Assembly (NCBI RefSeq): GCF_001005295.1
Contig: NZ_LBMK01000009.1
Coordinates: 124,264-188,263, forward strand
Source of the DNA: Streptomyces yangpuensis
GTDB lineage: Bacteria; Actinomycetota; Actinomycetes; Streptomycetales; Streptomycetaceae
Direction: 5' to 3'
DNA: 64,000 nucleotides
Positions 17,207 through 28,395 of this stretch are shown one piece after another (within the stretch, counting starts at the first letter, position 1; each line of letters opens with the position of its first letter). The notes below the pieces were generated by a model. The model did not search any database and was not told the origin of the DNA. It worked only from the letters and a program-made list of their open reading frames with translations. The position numbers and the translations under genes were made by a program.

Positions 17207-17232
17207 CGGACAAAATACCCCTGTTTTGTCCG
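17207..17232. promoter_or_regulatory. Operator-like inverted repeat upstream of sIHF
   Basis: CGGACAAAA (17207-17215... first arm) and TTTTGTCCG (17224-17232) form a perfect 9-bp inverted repeat with an AT-rich centre, about 200 bases before the sIHF start. The rest of the 327-base gap 17009-17335 shows only the pyrF terminator and no gene. Confidence 0.4.
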
Positions 17233-17266
17233 ATGAAGAGCGTTCGATTTTCGTCAGAAAGTGCGA

Positions 17267-17298
17267 GACCCCGCTCCGCGCGGATGCGGAGCGGGGTC
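17267..17298 (-). terminator. pyrF / pyrimidine cluster terminator
   Basis: A perfect 13-bp stem (GACCCCGCTCCGC with its complement) and a six-base loop lie 37 bases past the pyrF stop, at the end of the whole pyr gene set. Confidence 0.75.
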
Positions 17299-17335
17299 CC
17301 AGGAGGGGATCCGGGAGGTCCCGGCGGGCGTTTTC

Positions 17336-18175
17336 CTATGCGGAAACGGCCTCGCGGATCTCGTCGGCGAAGCGCCGCGCCGAGTCGCGCAGGGCGTTCA
17401 CGTCCGGGCCGTGCTTCAGGACACCGCGGGAGACGTTCGGGACCACGTTGCGCACGGCCTTGCCGAAGACCGTCGGCAGGTCCGCCGCGGTCGCGCCCTG
17501 CGCGCCGATCCCGGGGGCCAGCAGCGGCCCGTTGATGTCTAGGTCGAAGGAGGACAGGTCGCCCAGGGTGGCCCCGACCACCGCGCCGAAGGATCCCATC
17601 GGGGCGGCGTCCGCGTTCTCGGCGGCCAGGTGCGCCAGCATCGTGGCCCCGATGGTGCGGCCGTCCTCGCGGACCGCCCGCTGGACCTCGGCGCCCTCCG
17701 GGTTCGACGTCAGCGCCAGGACGAACAGGCCCGCGCCCGACTCCCGGGCCAGGTCGACGGCGGGCCCCAGGGAGCCGTAGCCCAGGTACGGGGACACCGT
17801 CAGCGCGTCCGAGAACAGCGGCGAGGCCGGGTCCAGGAAGGCCGAGGCGTACGCGGCCATGGTCGAGCCGATGTCGCCGCGCTTGGCGTCCATCACGACC
17901 AGGGTCCCGGCGGCGCGGGCGTCCGCGACGGTCCGCTCCAGCACGGCGACGCCCTTGGAGCCGAACCGCTCGAAGAAGGCGGCCTGCGGCTTGAAGACCG
18001 CCACCGACTCCGCGAGCGCCTCGACGACCGTGCGCGAGAAGTGCTCCAGGCCCGCGATGTCGTCCTTCAGTCCCCACTGCGCCAGCAGGGCGGCGTGCGG
18101 GTCGATGCCCACGCACAGCGGGCCGCGGGAGTCCATCGCGGCGCGCAGGCGGGTGCCGAACGGGGTCAGGGTCAC
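17336..18175 (-). CDS. pyrF: Orotidine 5'-phosphate decarboxylase
   Basis: PyrF (279 aa) carries out the last step to UMP, decarboxylating orotidine monophosphate. The catalytic strip VVMDAKRGDIGSTMAAYA marks the longer type 2 subfamily found in actinobacteria and deltaproteobacteria; LCVGIDPHAALLAQWGL begins the barrel. The start is GTG 18175, in a four-base overlap (GTGA) with the pyrD stop, so translation is coupled. Confidence 0.95.
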   Translation of the reverse strand: MTLTPFGTRLRAAMDSRGPLCVGIDPHAALLAQWGLKDDIAGLEHFSRTVVEALAESVAVFKPQAAFFERFGSKGVAVLERTVADARAAGTLVVMDAKRGDIGSTMAAYASAFLDPASPLFSDALTVSPYLGYGSLGPAVDLARESGAGLFVLALTSNPEGAEVQRAVREDGRTIGATMLAHLAAENADAAPMGSFGAVVGATLGDLSSFDLDINGPLLAPGIGAQGATAADLPTVFGKAVRNVVPNVSRGVLKHGPDVNALRDSARRFADEIREAVSA

Positions 18176-19281
18176 TGTGCGGCCTTTCGGGTCTCGGCGC
18201 CCACCGCTTCGGCGAGCGTCGCGTACGGGCTGGCGGCCAGGCGCGCAGCCAGGCCCTTGTGAATGGCGCGGGCGTAGCACGGGCCTTCGTAGATGAAGGC
18301 GCTGTAGCCCTGGATCAGCGTGGCGCCGGCCAGGATCCGCTGCCAGGCGTCCTCGGCGTTCTCGATGCCGCCGACCCCCACCAGCACCAGGCGGTCGCCC
18401 ACGCGGGCGTACAGCCGGCGCAGGACCTCCAGGGAGCGCTCCTTGACGGGTGCGCCGGAGAGCCCGCCGGTCTCCTTGACCAGGGACGGGGAGGACTTCA
18501 GGCCGAGGCCGTCGCGCGCAATGGTGGTGTTCGTCGCGATGATGCCGTCCAGGCCGAGCTCCAGGGCCAGGTCGGCGACGGCGTCGACGTCCTCGTCCGC
18601 GAGGTCGGGGGCGATCTTGACCAGCAGCGGGACCCGGCGGTCGGTGACGACCCGGTCCGCGGCCTCGCGGACGGCCGTCAGCAGGGGGCGCAGCGACTCG
18701 GTGGCCTGGAGGTTGCGCAGGCCGGGCGTGTTGGGCGAGGAGACGTTGACGACGAGGTAGTCGGCGTGGCGGGCGAGGCGCTCGGTGGAGGTGACGTAGT
18801 CCCCCACGGCCTCCTCCTCGGGGACGACCTTCGTCTTGCCGATGTTGACGCCCACGACGGTCCTGAAGACCTCCTGGCGGGCCGCCAAACGGGCCGCGAC
18901 GGCCGCCGAGCCCTCGTTGTTGAAGCCCATGCGGTTGATCAGGGCGCGGTCCGGCACGAGCCGGAACAGCCGCTTCCTGGGGTTGCCGGGCTGCGCCTCG
19001 GCGGTGACCGTGCCGATCTCGATGTGGTCGAAGCCGAGCATCGACATGCCGTCGATGGCGACGGCGTTCTTGTCGAAGCCGGCCGCGAGCCCGAAGGGGC
19101 CGTGCATGCGCAGGCCGAGGGCCTCCGTGCGCAGCTCCTCGTACCGCGGGGCCAGGGCGGCCGCCACGAAGGTGCGCAGCACGGGGGTGCGGGCCGCGAG
19201 GCGGATCCACCGGAAGGCCATGTAGTGGGCGGCTTCCGGGTCCATCCGCTTGAAGACCAGGTTGAAGAAGATCTTGTACAT
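18172..19281 (-). CDS. pyrD: Dihydroorotate dehydrogenase, quinone-dependent (class 2)
   Basis: PyrD (369 aa) oxidises dihydroorotate to orotate with FMN and passes electrons to membrane quinone. The N-terminal helix pair MYKIFFNLVFKRMDPEAAHY is the class 2 membrane-docking extension. The active-site serine lies in VNVSSPNTPGLRNLQ, and the phosphate-binding VGVGGIENAEDAW is near the C terminus. ATG 19281 was chosen because upstream codons are not conserved. A strong hairpin separates it from carB, and it is coupled to pyrF. Confidence 0.94.
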   Translation of the reverse strand: MYKIFFNLVFKRMDPEAAHYMAFRWIRLAARTPVLRTFVAAALAPRYEELRTEALGLRMHGPFGLAAGFDKNAVAIDGMSMLGFDHIEIGTVTAEAQPGNPRKRLFRLVPDRALINRMGFNNEGSAAVAARLAARQEVFRTVVGVNIGKTKVVPEEEAVGDYVTSTERLARHADYLVVNVSSPNTPGLRNLQATESLRPLLTAVREAADRVVTDRRVPLLVKIAPDLADEDVDAVADLALELGLDGIIATNTTIARDGLGLKSSPSLVKETGGLSGAPVKERSLEVLRRLYARVGDRLVLVGVGGIENAEDAWQRILAGATLIQGYSAFIYEGPCYARAIHKGLAARLAASPYATLAEAVGAETRKAAQ

Positions 19282-19310
19282 CGTCGAGAGGATCCCTCTG
19301 CGCTCGTGAA

Positions 19311-19347
19311 GAGGGGGACACCCGTCGTGAAAGCCGGTGTCCCCCTC
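19311..19347 (-). terminator. Hairpin between carB and pyrD
   Basis: A perfect 12-bp stem (GAGGGGGACACC with its complement) and a 13-base loop fill most of the 89-base carB-pyrD gap. It could be a partial terminator, attenuator or mRNA-stability element. Confidence 0.55.
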
Positions 19348-19370
19348 CCCCATTCCGGGCTGTACGGGTG

Positions 19371-22671
<3,301 letters not shown>

Positions 22672-22679
<8 letters not shown>

Positions 22680-23820
22680 GCTCGGCCTCCATCAGAGATA
22701 CGAAGCGGTCGAAGAGGTACGCGGCGTCGTGCGGGCCGGCGGCCGCTTCGGGGTGGTACTGGACGGAGAAGGCCGGCTGGTCGAGCAGCTGGAGGCCTTC
22801 CACGACGTTGTCGTTCAGGCAGACGTGGGAGACCTCGGCGCGGCCGTAGGGGGTCTCGGAGACCTTGTCGAGGGGCGCGTCGACGGCGAAGCCGTGGTTG
22901 TGCGCGGTGACCTCGACCTTGCCGGTGGTGCGGTCCTGGACCGGCTGGTTGATGCCGCGGTGGCCGTACTTCAGCTTGTAGGTGCCGAAGCCGAGGGCGC
23001 GTCCGAGGATCTGGTTGCCGAAGCAGATGCCGAAGAGCGGCGTCCTGCGCTCCAGGACGCCCTGCATGACGGAGACGGCGTGGTCGGCGGTGGCCGGGTC
23101 GCCGGGGCCGTTGGAGAAGAACACCCCGTCCGGGGAGACGCCGTAGATGTCCTCGACGGTCGCCGTGGCGGGCAGGACGTGGACCTCGATGCCGCGCTCG
23201 GCCATGCGGTGCGGGGTCATGCCCTTGATGCCGAGGTCGACGGCGGCGACGGTGAAGCGCTTCTCGCCGATCGCGGGGACGACGTACGTCTCCTTGGTGG
23301 CGACCTCGGCGGAGAGGTTCGCGCCCTTCATCTCGGGCTGGGAGCGGACCTTGTCCAGCAGGGCCTCGTCACGGGTGCCGGCCCAGGCCTCGCCGGAGAA
23401 GATGCCGACGCGCATGGCGCCGCGCTCGCGCAGGTGCCGGGTCAGGGCGCGGGTGTCGATGCCGGAGATGCCGACGACACCCTGCTGGACGAGCTCCTCG
23501 TCCAGGGTGCGCCGGGAGCGCCAGTTGGAGGGGACGCGTGCGGGGTCGCGCACGACGTAGCCGGAGACCCAGATGCGGGAGGACTCGGGGTCCTCGTCGT
23601 TGACGCCGGTGTTGCCCACGTGGGGGGCGGTCATGACGACGACCTGCCGGTGGTACGACGGGTCGGTGAGGGTCTCCTGGTATCCGGTCATGCCAGTGGA
23701 GAACACGGCCTCGCCGAAGGTCTCCCCCACTGCGCCGTAGGCGCGGCCGCGGAAGATGCGGCCGTCCTCCAGGACGAGTACGGCGGGAGCTTTGGCTGCT
23801 CCCCTGGTGGAGGTCGTCAT
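22672..23820 (-). CDS. carA: Carbamoyl-phosphate synthase small subunit
   Basis: CarA (382 aa) is the glutamine amidotransferase that feeds ammonia to CarB. The N-terminal domain (LVLEDGRIFRGRAYGAVGET) is followed by a class I glutaminase domain with nucleophile Cys266 (FGICFGNQILG), His356 and Glu358 (YHPEAA). The start is ATG 23820, overlapping the stop of the upstream membrane-protein gene (ATGA). It overlaps carB at its 3' end, so the subunits are made in coupled fashion. Confidence 0.97.
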
Positions 23821-24398
23821 CGTTCGGCGCCTTCCGTCGTGATGGATGAGTTCATGAGGTTGATCGCTTCGACCCATGCGGCGTGTTCGGCCGCGCGGTC
23901 GGAGCGGAATCCGGAGTCGATCAGCTTGTCGCCGTGCGCCCAGGTGACGACCAGCAGACCGCCCTCGGTGAGTACCTTGCCCGCGATTCCCTTGTCGAGG
24001 CGGGCGCCGCGCAGCTGCGCGGCCGGTACGAAGAAGTCGCCTGCACCCGGTCGGACCACGTCGAGGCCCGCGTCGGTGAGCGTGAGCTCGACCCGGCTGC
24101 GGACGCCCAGGCCGTGGGCGACGATCCGGTCGAGCCACTGCCCGGCGGTGGTGGACCCGTGGTACCGGCCGGTGAGTGCCAGCCGGTGCTCGGGGAGGCC
24201 GTCGGGGGCGGCGGGGAGCTCGGGCAGATCGTTCTGCAGGGCCCCTCGCCACTTCCAGCCCTGCCGCATCAGCCAGTACACGAACGCGATGAAGACGACC
24301 AGGCCGATCACCCATGCGATGCGGGCGCCGACTTCGGTCACCTCCGCCGACTGTCGTTCGGCGGCCTCGGCGGCCAGTTGGATTACTGCAGGTGTCAC
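23817..24398 (-). CDS. Membrane protein with bacterial PH-like domain, pyr cluster
   Basis: This is a 193-residue protein with one N-terminal membrane helix (ARIAWVIGLVVFIAFVYWLM, about 25-44). A cytoplasmic domain with strand-rich PH-like segments follows (RVELTLTDAGLDVVRPGAGD, GLLVVTWAHGDKLIDSGF) and ends in an amphipathic helix. The start is GTG 24398, overlapping the pyrC stop (GTGA), and it overlaps carA in turn. As I recall, the gene is conserved here in Streptomyces, but its role is unknown. Tight coupling suggests it serves pyrimidine flux or tethers an enzyme, but this is speculation. Confidence 0.8.
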   Translation of the reverse strand: MTPAVIQLAAEAAERQSAEVTEVGARIAWVIGLVVFIAFVYWLMRQGWKWRGALQNDLPELPAAPDGLPEHRLALTGRYHGSTTAGQWLDRIVAHGLGVRSRVELTLTDAGLDVVRPGAGDFFVPAAQLRGARLDKGIAGKVLTEGGLLVVTWAHGDKLIDSGFRSDRAAEHAAWVEAINLMNSSITTEGAER

Positions 24399-25681
24399 GC
24401 CAGTGTCCCGTCCACGACCGTTGCCCGGCCCCGCAGGAAGGTGTGAGTGACGCGTCCCGGCAGCTCGCGGCCCTCGTAAGGCGTGTTGCGGCTGCGGGAG
24501 GCGAAATGTGCGGGGTCCACGACACCACGGTACGAGGTATCGACCAGCGTCAGGTTCGCGGGTTCACCTGCCGAGACGGGACGGCCGTGGTTCTCGAGAC
24601 CGCCGATGCGGGCCGGGGCGAAGCTCATCCGCTCGGCGACGCCCGCCCAGTCGATCAGCCCGGTCTCCACCATCGTCTGCTGGACGACGGAGAGCGCGGT
24701 CTCCAGGCCGACCATGCCCATGGCGGCTGCGGCCCACTCGCAGTCCTTGTCCTCGTGCGGGTGCGGGGCGTGGTCGGTGGCGACGATGTCGATCGTGCCG
24801 TCGGCGAGCGCCTCGCGCAGGGCCATGACGTCGCGCTCGGTGCGCAGCGGCGGGTTGACCTTGTAGACCGCGTTGTACGAGCGGACGAGCTCGTCGGTGA
24901 GGAGCAGGTGGTGCGGGGTGACCTCGGCGGTGACGTCGATGCCGCGGGACTTGGCCCAGCGGACGATCTCGACGGAGCCTGCGGTGGAGAGGTGGCAGAT
25001 GTGGACGCGGGAGCCGACGTGCTCGGCGAGGAGGACGTCGCGGGCGATGATCGACTCCTCGGCGACGGCGGGCCAGCCGCCGAGGCCGAGCTCGGCGGAG
25101 ACGACGCCCTCGTTCATCTGGGCGCCCTCGGTGAGGCGGGGCTCCTGGGCGTGCTGGGCGACGACGCCGCCGAAGGCCTTCACGTACTCCAGGGCGCGGC
25201 GCATGATCACGGCGTCGTCGACGCACTTGCCGTCGTCGGAGAAGACGGTGACGCGGGCGGCGGACTCGTGCATGGCGCCCAGCTCGGAGAGCTGCTTGCC
25301 CTCCAGGCCGACGGTGACGGCGCCGATGGGCTGCACGTCGCAGTAGCCGGACTCCTTGCCCAGGCGCCAGACCTGCTCGACGACGCCGGCGGTGTCGGCG
25401 ACCGGGAAGGTGTTCGCCATGGCGAAGACGGCGGTGTAGCCACCGGAGGCGGCGGCGCGGGTGCCGGTCAGGACGGTCTCGGAGTCCTCGCGGCCGGGCT
25501 CGCGCAGGTGGGTGTGCAGGTCGACGAGGCCGGGGAGGAGGACCTGGCCGGCGGCCTCGATGACGGTCGCGCCCTCGGCGGACAGGCCGGTGCCGACCTC
25601 CGCGATGGTCTCGCCGTCGATCAGGACGTCCTGCGCCTCGCCGCCGAGTACCTTCGCGCCACGGATAAGGATCTTGCTCAT
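24395..25681 (-). CDS. pyrC: Dihydroorotase
   Basis: PyrC (428 aa) cyclises carbamoyl aspartate to dihydroorotate at a two-zinc site. The metal motif DLHTHLREPG lies near residue 53, with further ligands in VAQHAQEP and VHICHLSTAG and the catalytic Asp in DIVATDHAPHPHEDKD. It is the long, amidohydrolase-type (class I) enzyme. ATG 25681 lies two bases after the pyrB stop. It is followed without a gap by the PH-like membrane gene. Confidence 0.96.
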   Translation of the reverse strand: MSKILIRGAKVLGGEAQDVLIDGETIAEVGTGLSAEGATVIEAAGQVLLPGLVDLHTHLREPGREDSETVLTGTRAAASGGYTAVFAMANTFPVADTAGVVEQVWRLGKESGYCDVQPIGAVTVGLEGKQLSELGAMHESAARVTVFSDDGKCVDDAVIMRRALEYVKAFGGVVAQHAQEPRLTEGAQMNEGVVSAELGLGGWPAVAEESIIARDVLLAEHVGSRVHICHLSTAGSVEIVRWAKSRGIDVTAEVTPHHLLLTDELVRSYNAVYKVNPPLRTERDVMALREALADGTIDIVATDHAPHPHEDKDCEWAAAAMGMVGLETALSVVQQTMVETGLIDWAGVAERMSFAPARIGGLENHGRPVSAGEPANLTLVDTSYRGVVDPAHFASRSRNTPYEGRELPGRVTHTFLRGRATVVDGTLA

Positions 25682-25683
25682 GG

Positions 25684-26679
25684 TTACTTGCTCTCCTCGG
25701 TACGGGCGGGGGCGGCGGGGGTGGTCGTGACAGCAGGCTCGGAGCCTCCGAGCAGCAGGTAGAGGACGGCCATCCGGGTGGAGACGCCGTTGGCGACCTG
25801 CTCGACGGCGGTGCAGCGGTCGGAGTCGGCGACCTGGGCGGTGATCTCCATGCCTCGGTTCATCGGGCCGGGGTGCATCACGATGGCGTGCTCGGGCATC
25901 TTGGCCATGCGGTCGCCGTCGAGGCCGTAGCGGCGGGAGTACTCGCGCTCGGTCGGGAAGAAGGCGGCGTTCATGCGTTCGCGCTGCACACGGAGCATCA
26001 TCACCGCATCGGACTTCGGCAGCACGTCGTCGAGGCTGTACGAGACCTCGCACGGCCAGGTCCGGGCGCCGATCGGGACCAGGGTGGGCGGGGCCACCAG
26101 GGTGACCTCGGCGCCGAGGGTGTGCAGCAGGTGGACGTTGGAGCGGGCCACGCGGCTGTGCAGGACATCGCCGACGATGGTGATGCGACGGCCGGAGAGG
26201 TCCTTGCCGAGGCCCGCGTCGCGGCCGACCAGGCGGCGGCGCATGGTGAAGGCGTCCAGCAGGGCCTGGGTGGGGTGCTCGTGGGTGCCGTCGCCGGCGT
26301 TGACGACGGCGGAGTCGATCCAGCCGGAGGTCGCGAGCCGGTAGGGGGCGCCGGAGGCGTGGTGGCGGATGACGACGGCGTCGGCGCCCATCGCCTCCAG
26401 GGTCAGCGCGGTGTCCTTCAGGGATTCGCCCTTGGAAACCGAGGAGCCCTTGGCGGAGAAGTTGATGACGTCGGCGGAGAGCCGCTTGGCGGCCGCCTCG
26501 AAGGAGATCCGGGTGCGGGTCGAGTCCTCGAAGAAGAGGTTGACGACGGTGAGACCGCGCAGGGTGGGCAGCTTCTTGATCGGCCGGTCCGCGACGCGGG
26601 CCATCTCCTCGGCGGTGTCGAGGATCAGGACGGCGTCGTCGCGCGTGAGATCGGCGGCCGAGATGAGGTGGCGCTTCAT
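25684..26679 (-). CDS. pyrB: Aspartate carbamoyltransferase catalytic subunit
   Basis: PyrB (331 aa) joins carbamoyl phosphate and aspartate. The carbamoyl-phosphate loop FFEDSTRTRISFE is near residue 52, HPTQALLDAF lies mid-protein, and HPGPMNRGMEI is near 275. No pyrI regulatory chain is present, as in Bacillus-type systems, where control is through PyrR. It follows pyrR after a 129-base spacer that holds a 15-bp tandem duplication and a small GC hairpin. Confidence 0.96.
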   Translation of the reverse strand: MKRHLISAADLTRDDAVLILDTAEEMARVADRPIKKLPTLRGLTVVNLFFEDSTRTRISFEAAAKRLSADVINFSAKGSSVSKGESLKDTALTLEAMGADAVVIRHHASGAPYRLATSGWIDSAVVNAGDGTHEHPTQALLDAFTMRRRLVGRDAGLGKDLSGRRITIVGDVLHSRVARSNVHLLHTLGAEVTLVAPPTLVPIGARTWPCEVSYSLDDVLPKSDAVMMLRVQRERMNAAFFPTEREYSRRYGLDGDRMAKMPEHAIVMHPGPMNRGMEITAQVADSDRCTAVEQVANGVSTRMAVLYLLLGGSEPAVTTTPAAPARTEESK

Positions 26680-26715
26680 CTGGATGGCTCCGTAGGTCGG
26701 GAGGGCATGGTGCAG

Positions 26716-26745
26716 GCGGACTGACGTGCAGCGGACTGACGTGCA
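26716..26745. repeat. 15-bp tandem duplication in the pyrR-pyrB spacer
   Basis: GCGGACTGACGTGCA occurs twice in direct succession (26716-26730 and 26731-26745), with no mismatch. Confidence 0.8.
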
Positions 26746-26776
26746 GGCGTGCGGGCGGGCAGGGCAGGGCTCGGCG

Positions 26777-26795
26777 CGGACCCCGCCGGGGTCCG
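26777..26795 (-). terminator. GC hairpin in the pyrR-pyrB spacer
   Basis: CGGACCCC and GGGGTCCG pair perfectly around a three-base loop just after pyrR. It may be an attenuator or processing site; downstream pyr genes need read-through. Confidence 0.4.
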
Positions 26796-26808
26796 TCGTC
26801 GTGGTCGG

Positions 26809-27384
26809 CTACTGCCCTGCTGCCTGGGCGGTCCGCTGGCCGAGCAGCACGGCGTCACGGCCGTCCTCCTCCTGGAGCTGGACCTTGACGGTCTCCCGCA
26901 GCGACGTGGGGAGGTTCTTGCCGACGTAGTCGGCGCGGATCGGCAGTTCGCGGTGGCCGCGGTCGACGAGCACGGCGAGCTGCACGGCGCGGGGGCGGCC
27001 GAGGTCGCCGAGGGCGTCGAGCGCGGCGCGGATGGTGCGCCCGGAGAAGAGGACGTCGTCGACGAGGACGACGAGGCGGCCGTCGAGGTCGTCACCGGGG
27101 ATCTCGGTGCGGCCGATGGCGCGGGCGGGCTTCATCCGCAGGTCGTCGCGGTACATGGTGATGTCGAGGGAGCCGACCGGGATCTTCGTGCCGGTGATCT
27201 CTTCGAGCTTGGCCGCCAGCCGGCGGGCCAGGTACACACCGCGGGTGGGGATGCCGAGGAGCACCACGTCGTCGGCGCCCTTGGCGCGTTCGACGATCTC
27301 GTGGGCGATACGGGTCAGGACCCGGGCGATGTCCTGCGCCTCCAGTACGGGGCGCGCGGAATCGGAATTCTGCTGGGCGTCCAT
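26809..27384 (-). CDS. pyrR: Pyrimidine operon regulator / uracil phosphoribosyltransferase
   Basis: PyrR (191 aa) binds pyr leader RNA when UMP is high and also has uracil phosphoribosyltransferase activity. The PRPP-binding motif RLVVLVDDVLFSGRT spans residues 103-117, and GIPTRGVYLA and the Arg/Lys-rich RNA-binding face (YRDDLRMKPARAIGRTE) are conserved. It is first in the pyr set. Its ribosome binding site lies inside a hairpin that matches the PyrR-binding loop, so it probably represses its own translation. Confidence 0.95.
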   Translation of the reverse strand: MDAQQNSDSARPVLEAQDIARVLTRIAHEIVERAKGADDVVLLGIPTRGVYLARRLAAKLEEITGTKIPVGSLDITMYRDDLRMKPARAIGRTEIPGDDLDGRLVVLVDDVLFSGRTIRAALDALGDLGRPRAVQLAVLVDRGHRELPIRADYVGKNLPTSLRETVKVQLQEEDGRDAVLLGQRTAQAAGQ

Positions 27385-27394
27385 GAAAAGGACC

Positions 27395-27428
27395 TCCTTC
27401 TCCGCCTCACGGGACGGACCTTAAAGGA
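27395..27428 (-). promoter_or_regulatory. PyrR-binding RNA loop over the pyrR ribosome site
   Basis: On the minus strand the RNA folds as a lower stem TCCTT/AAGGA and a purine-rich internal bulge (TAAGGT opposite AG). Above it is an upper stem CCGTC/GGCGG (one G-U pair) closed by the hexaloop CCGTGA. The loop fits CNGNGA, and the core TCCCGTGAGGC fits the Bacillus PyrR consensus UCCNGNGAGGY. The 3' arm AAGGA is also the pyrR Shine-Dalgarno, 10 bases from the ATG. PyrR binding would hide it, as established for Mycobacterium smegmatis pyrR. Confidence 0.75.
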
Positions 27429-27549
27429 CGTCTGATGTACGTCTCCCACGGTACCAGGGCGGCGGCGGTGGCCCGGCACCCGGGGGTGGTGCGGGGGCGC
27501 CCACGGGGCTGCTGGCGCCGCCCTCGCGGGGGGATGAAGACCATTCGGC

Positions 27550-27592
27550 TTGACGCACCCAAGTAACGCTGCGTAACCTCACAGTGAGTTAC
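27550..27592 (+). promoter_or_regulatory. bldD promoter and probable BldD operator
   Basis: TTGACG (27550-27555) and TAACCT (27574-27579), 18 bases apart, make a good vegetative promoter. Over the -10 box lies a near-palindrome (27573-27592) with GTAAC/GTTAC outer arms and CTCAC-A-GTGAG inside; another GTAAC stands at 27563. BldD is known to repress its own gene, and its sites contain AGTGA and TCAC halves, both present here. Confidence 0.6.
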
Positions 27593-27671
27593 CAGCCGCG
27601 CGGCGGAGCCGCACGTAGTTATGTAGTCGCAGTGTCCATGCAGTCACAGCGTCACAGCGTCCGGGAGCGTT

Positions 27672-28172
27672 ATGTCCAGCGAATACGCCAAACAGCTCGG
27701 GGCCAAGCTCCGCGCCATCCGCACCCAGCAGGGCCTTTCCCTCCACGGTGTCGAGGAGAAGTCGCAGGGCCGGTGGAAGGCCGTGGTGGTCGGGTCGTAC
27801 GAGCGCGGGGACCGCGCCGTGACCGTCCAGCGCCTGGCCGAACTGGCGGACTTCTACGGGGTTCCGGTGCAGGAACTGCTGCCCGGCACGACTCCCGGCG
27901 GAGCGGCCGAGCCGCCGCCGAAGCTGCGCCTCGACCTGGAGCGTCTGGCGGGCGTGCCCGCCGAGAAGGCCGGCCCGCTGCAGCGTTACGCGGCCACGAT
28001 CCAGAGCCAGCGCGGCGACTACAACGGCAAGGTGCTGTCGATCCGCCAGGACGACCTGCGCACCCTGGCTGTCATCTACGACCAGTCGCCCTCGGTCCTG
28101 ACCGAGCAGCTCATCAGCTGGGGCGTGCTGGACGCGGACGCCCGTCGGGCGGTGGCGCACGAGGACGTCTGA
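27672..28172 (+). CDS. bldD: Developmental master repressor BldD
   Basis: BldD (166 aa) represses sporulation genes during vegetative growth when dimerised by tetrameric cyclic-di-GMP. Residues 1-75 form an XRE-type helix-turn-helix (LSLHGVEEKSQGRWKAVVVG). The C-terminal domain carries both c-di-GMP motifs at the exact known positions: Arg114-Gly-Asp116 and Arg125-Gln-Asp-Asp128. Length is that of the S. coelicolor protein. It diverges from pyrR and ends at an intrinsic terminator. Its presence shows a sporulating, developmentally complex host. Confidence 0.97.
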   Translation: MSSEYAKQLGAKLRAIRTQQGLSLHGVEEKSQGRWKAVVVGSYERGDRAVTVQRLAELADFYGVPVQELLPGTTPGGAAEPPPKLRLDLERLAGVPAEKAGPLQRYAATIQSQRGDYNGKVLSIRQDDLRTLAVIYDQSPSVLTEQLISWGVLDADARRAVAHEDV

Positions 28173-28202
28173 TCCTCGGGCTCCACACCAGCAGAAACGT
28201 TT

Positions 28203-28250
28203 ACCGGTGGGTGCCGGACCCTTGCGGGGGCCCGGCACCCACCGGTTTTT
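28203..28250 (+). terminator. bldD intrinsic terminator
   Basis: A perfect 15-bp stem (28203-28217 with 28232-28246) is followed at once by TTTTT. A true U-tract is uncommon in this genome. Confidence 0.85.
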
Positions 28251-28313
28251 CGTCACCTGTTTCGTGCCCTCTTTTCGCCCCGCGCCCCGCGCCCCGGCGA
28301 CGGGAGCGGGGCG

Positions 28314-28359
28314 ACGGAAGGGCCCGCAGCGCGTGCGCGTGCGCTGCGGGCCCTTCCGT
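28314..28359. terminator. Bidirectional terminator between bldD and nusB
   Basis: A perfect 19-bp stem (28314-28332 with 28341-28359) with an eight-base loop lies 36 bases past the nusB stop and between convergent transcripts. Confidence 0.8.
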
Positions 28360-28395
28360 ACGGCGGTGCCGGTGCTGCTGTGGGGTGGCCTGCGG

